Part shown: positions 61,817-64,000 of the stretch, piece after piece
How the letters are laid out: each line of letters begins with the position of its first letter
Position numbering within the stretch: the stretch's first letter is position 1
Assembly: GCF_000739085.1 (NCBI RefSeq)
Contig: NZ_CP009110.1
Span: forward strand, 5,704,001-5,768,000
DNA from: Amycolatopsis methanolica 239
GTDB taxonomy: Bacteria > Actinomycetota > Actinomycetes > Mycobacteriales > Pseudonocardiaceae
DNA: 64,000 bases
Direction: 5' to 3'
Notes under the pieces: model-generated
The model's input: only the letters and a program-made list of their open reading frames with translations
Database searches by the model: none
What the model was told of the DNA's origin: nothing
Made by a program: the position numbers and the translations under genes

Positions 61817-64000
61817 TCAGTCTTTCCAGTTTCGCATCAGGCGGACTTGGCTTCCCTGTTCCCCTGGGGTGATGTCCACTTCGGTCATCAGTGCGCGCAT
61901 CAAACCTACTCCCCGACCCCTTATCCCCTTGTCGGCTGGGGGTGGGCGCCACTTGCCGTCGTCGGTGATCACTATTTCCACGGAACCCTCGTCGGCGGTG
62001 GCGGTCAGCGTCAGGGTGCCGTCGTCCCGGCCTGGGTAGCCGTGTTCGATCGAGTTCGTGCACGCTTCGTCGACGGCGAGGATCACGTCGGCGGCCGCCT
62101 CGTCGGGGACGTCGGACTGGGCCAGCCACTGCCGCAACTCCCGCCGCATGTCGACCAAGCTCCGTGGCTCCGCGGGCAGCTCCAGGCGCATCGGGCCGGG
62201 CGGGTGCACGTAGACCAGCACCGCCACGTCGTCGTTGTGGCCGGACGGCGGCAACAAACTGTCCAGCAGGTGCTCGGTGATCTCCGCCGACTGCCGGCGC
62301 GGCACCTCGCGCACCGCCACCCGCGCGCCTTCGATCGCCTCGTCGATCGGCTGGCCGTGCCGCTCCACCAAGCCATCCGTGTACAGCAACAGCACCGAAC
62401 CCGGCCGCAACGGCACCGTCGCACGGGGACGGTCCGCCGACCGGCGCACCGCCAACGGGACCGACAACGCCTGGTCCAACAACTGATCACTGCCGTCAGC
62501 GTGGCTGAGCACCGCCGACGGGTGACCGGCGCTGGAGTACGTCACGATCCCGGCCACCGGGTCGACCACCGCACAAAACACCGTGGTGCACAAGGCGCCC
62601 GGGATCTGCCGGGCGAAGCCGTCCAGCTGGTCCAGCGCCCGCGCGGGGTCGCCGTAGCTCAACAGGAGCGCACTGCACGCACTGCGCAGCTGCCCCATCA
62701 CCGACGCCGCCGCGAGCCCCCTGCCGACACAATCTCCCACGACCACCGCGATCCGGCCGTCCGGCAACCGCGCCACGTCGTACCAGTCGCCGCCGACCTC
62801 CAGCGGCCGCACCGCAGGCTCGTACCGCACCGCGAACCCGGCGGGCAGATCCGTCGGGCCCAGGATCGCGTGCTGCAGCGTCAGCGCGACCGCACGCGCC
62901 TCGTCGTAGCTGCGGGCCCGGCCGAGTGCCTGCGCGAGCTGCGCCACCAGCATCCCGAACAGCGCGCGGTCCTCGGCGCCCAGCACCTGGTCCGCCCGCT
63001 CGGCCCACACCACCGAATCACCACTGCCGAGCGTCGCCCCGAGTTCGCGGCTCGCCTCCGGCGGCCAGATCTGCCCCGGCGCCTGACGGCGCGCGCGGTC
63101 CAGCCGCTCGTACAGCTCCGGCTCCAGCTCGTCGAACGAACCGGCCTCCGGATCGCCGGCGAGCAACCCGCCGCTCTCCACGGTCGGCCAGATCGCCGCC
63201 ACCACCCGCGTCGCACCGAGGATCGCCCGCAACGCCGACACCCCGGCGTTCAGCACCTCCGCGACATCGGTGGCAGCCGCGAGGTCCACTGCGAACGCGG
63301 CCAGCACCGCCTCCCGGTCCGCCGCCTCCTTCTCGACCGTGACATCCCGCAGCGTCCCGACCAGCCAAGACCGCCCGTCGTCCTCGGCGACACGCGTGAG
63401 AGTCAGGGCGGCCCACGCCTCACTCCCGTCCGGGCGCTCCACCCGGACCGACACCTCGTGCCCATCACCCAGGTAGCCCACCAGATCGACAGCCGGCACG
63501 CGCTCGGCTTCCCCGCCCAGCCACGGGTACGGCCACGCCATCGGCACGCTCTCCGCGCCGTACCCGGTGATCGTGGCGAACGCCGGATTGACCTCGACCA
63601 CCACGCCGTCGCTGTCGGCGACGAACACGCCCTCCCGCAACGACTCGAACAACGCACGGCGGAACTCCGACTCGCGCCGCCGCAGACCGGACAACGCCAG
63701 GTTCGCCCGCACCCGCGCCAGCAGCTCCGCGCCGGAAAACGGTTTCGGCAGGTAGTCGTCCGCGCCCGCCTCCAGACCGGACACCGCCGCCTCGACCCCG
63801 GCCCGCGCGGACAGGAACAGCACCGGCACCGACTTCGTCGCCGGTTCCGCCCGCAGCGCCCGGATGAGCCCGAACCCGTCCAGCCGCGGCATCATCACGT
63901 CCGACAACACGAGATCCGGGCGGTGGCGCCGCGCCAGCTCCAGCCCCTCGACACCGTCCCGCGCGAGCAGGACCCGCCCGACCGGGCGCAGCATCCGCGA
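61817..64000 (-). CDS. Multidomain PP2C (SpoIIE) phosphatase: receiver-PAS-GAF-PP2C-HATPase, 5' end cut
   Basis: The visible 727 residues lack only the receiver N-terminus beyond the window. Order: receiver (phospho-Asp in DLVLSDVMMPRLD; Lys in DYLPKPFSG), PAS (FVADSDGVVVEVNPAFATIT), GAF (about 230-370), SpoIIE phosphatase with metal Asp in VGGDWYDVARLPD, VVVGDCVGRGL and SGHNDDVAVLV, and an RsbW-type HATPase domain (VDEACTNSIEHGYPG; GRGVGLMRAL). It combines an anti-sigma/anti-anti-sigma switch kinase with its phosphatase under response-regulator control. A sensor kinase is expected upstream outside the window. Confidence 0.93.
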   Translation of the reverse strand, partial: SRMLRPVGRVLLARDGVEGLELARRHRPDLVLSDVMMPRLDGFGLIRALRAEPATKSVPVLFLSARAGVEAAVSGLEAGADDYLPKPFSGAELLARVRANLALSGLRRRESEFRRALFESLREGVFVADSDGVVVEVNPAFATITGYGAESVPMAWPYPWLGGEAERVPAVDLVGYLGDGHEVSVRVERPDGSEAWAALTLTRVAEDDGRSWLVGTLRDVTVEKEAADREAVLAAFAVDLAAATDVAEVLNAGVSALRAILGATRVVAAIWPTVESGGLLAGDPEAGSFDELEPELYERLDRARRQAPGQIWPPEASRELGATLGSGDSVVWAERADQVLGAEDRALFGMLVAQLAQALGRARSYDEARAVALTLQHAILGPTDLPAGFAVRYEPAVRPLEVGGDWYDVARLPDGRIAVVVGDCVGRGLAAASVMGQLRSACSALLLSYGDPARALDQLDGFARQIPGALCTTVFCAVVDPVAGIVTYSSAGHPSAVLSHADGSDQLLDQALSVPLAVRRSADRPRATVPLRPGSVLLLYTDGLVERHGQPIDEAIEGARVAVREVPRRQSAEITEHLLDSLLPPSGHNDDVAVLVYVHPPGPMRLELPAEPRSLVDMRRELRQWLAQSDVPDEAAADVILAVDEACTNSIEHGYPGRDDGTLTLTATADEGSVEIVITDDGKWRPPPADKGIRGRGVGLMRALMTEVDITPGEQGSQVRLMRNWKD

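Overview
The window is high-GC actinobacterial chromosome. Frequent GTG starts, overlapping stop/start junctions, a GlfT2-type galactofuranosyltransferase, an NDMA/mycofactocin-type methanol dehydrogenase, an ethylmalonyl-CoA pathway block and a DivIVA-like polar coiled-coil protein together suggest Pseudonocardiaceae, most likely an Amycolatopsis-like methylotroph or alcohol user. This assignment comes from gene content only. No rRNA, CRISPR array, prophage or complete insertion sequence is visible.

Layout. 0-11 kb: MarR (partial), thiamine-binding protein and thioredoxin-TPR protein. A sugar-uptake operon follows (LacI, ManA-like isomerase, ABC transporter), flanked by two decayed regulator/enzyme groups (SDR/LysR, and PEP-mutase-like/CMD/MocR). 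11-17 kb: C2/methylmalonyl block (MeaB, thiolase, methylmalonyl-CoA epimerase, TetR, crotonyl-CoA carboxylase/reductase), then a DivIVA-like protein and a 1-kb low-complexity gap. 18-28 kb: UspA plus class III cyclase, a divergent ProA-like enzyme, M50 protease, AlkA-like glycosylase, an Erm rRNA methylase behind an apparent attenuator, HtrA-like protease, oligoribonuclease, tRNA-His, a tandem repeat, L,D-transpeptidase and tRNA-Lys. 28-34 kb: a decaying specialised-metabolism cluster (frameshifted glycosyltransferase, broken terpene synthase, broken PEP-utilising enzyme, apparently intact P450 and TetR). 34.4-36.1 kb: a candidate bacterial Y RNA with a tRNA-like T arm next to a Ro60/TROVE gene.

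36-52 kb is an alcohol-to-acetyl-CoA region: NiCoT transporter, iron-type alcohol dehydrogenase with a two-component system, SatP-type acetate transporter, a methyltransferase that may act on mycofactocin glycans, VWA protein and MoxR AAA ATPase, methanol dehydrogenase, DUF779 plus aldehyde dehydrogenase, a GAF regulator and acetyl-CoA synthetase. A nearly identical 18-bp palindrome lies upstream of both the iron alcohol dehydrogenase and the methanol dehydrogenase. The alcohol, aldehyde, acetate and acetyl-CoA steps would feed the ethylmalonyl-CoA enzymes at 11-16 kb.

52-64 kb: excalibur protein with class F sortase, methyltransferase with thioredoxin-reductase-like enzyme, YbdK/EgtA-like ligase, a KDPG aldolase/IclR/KDG kinase operon, AraC regulator, DUF3224 protein, GlfT2-like transferase, a nested inverted repeat and a multidomain PP2C phosphatase cut by the window end.

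The best candidates for a second look are the Ro60/Y RNA pair, the erm leader peptide with an Arg-Leu-Arg motif and mutually exclusive stems, the shared alcohol-gene palindrome, and the methanol dehydrogenase accessory pair with His-Gly tracts.
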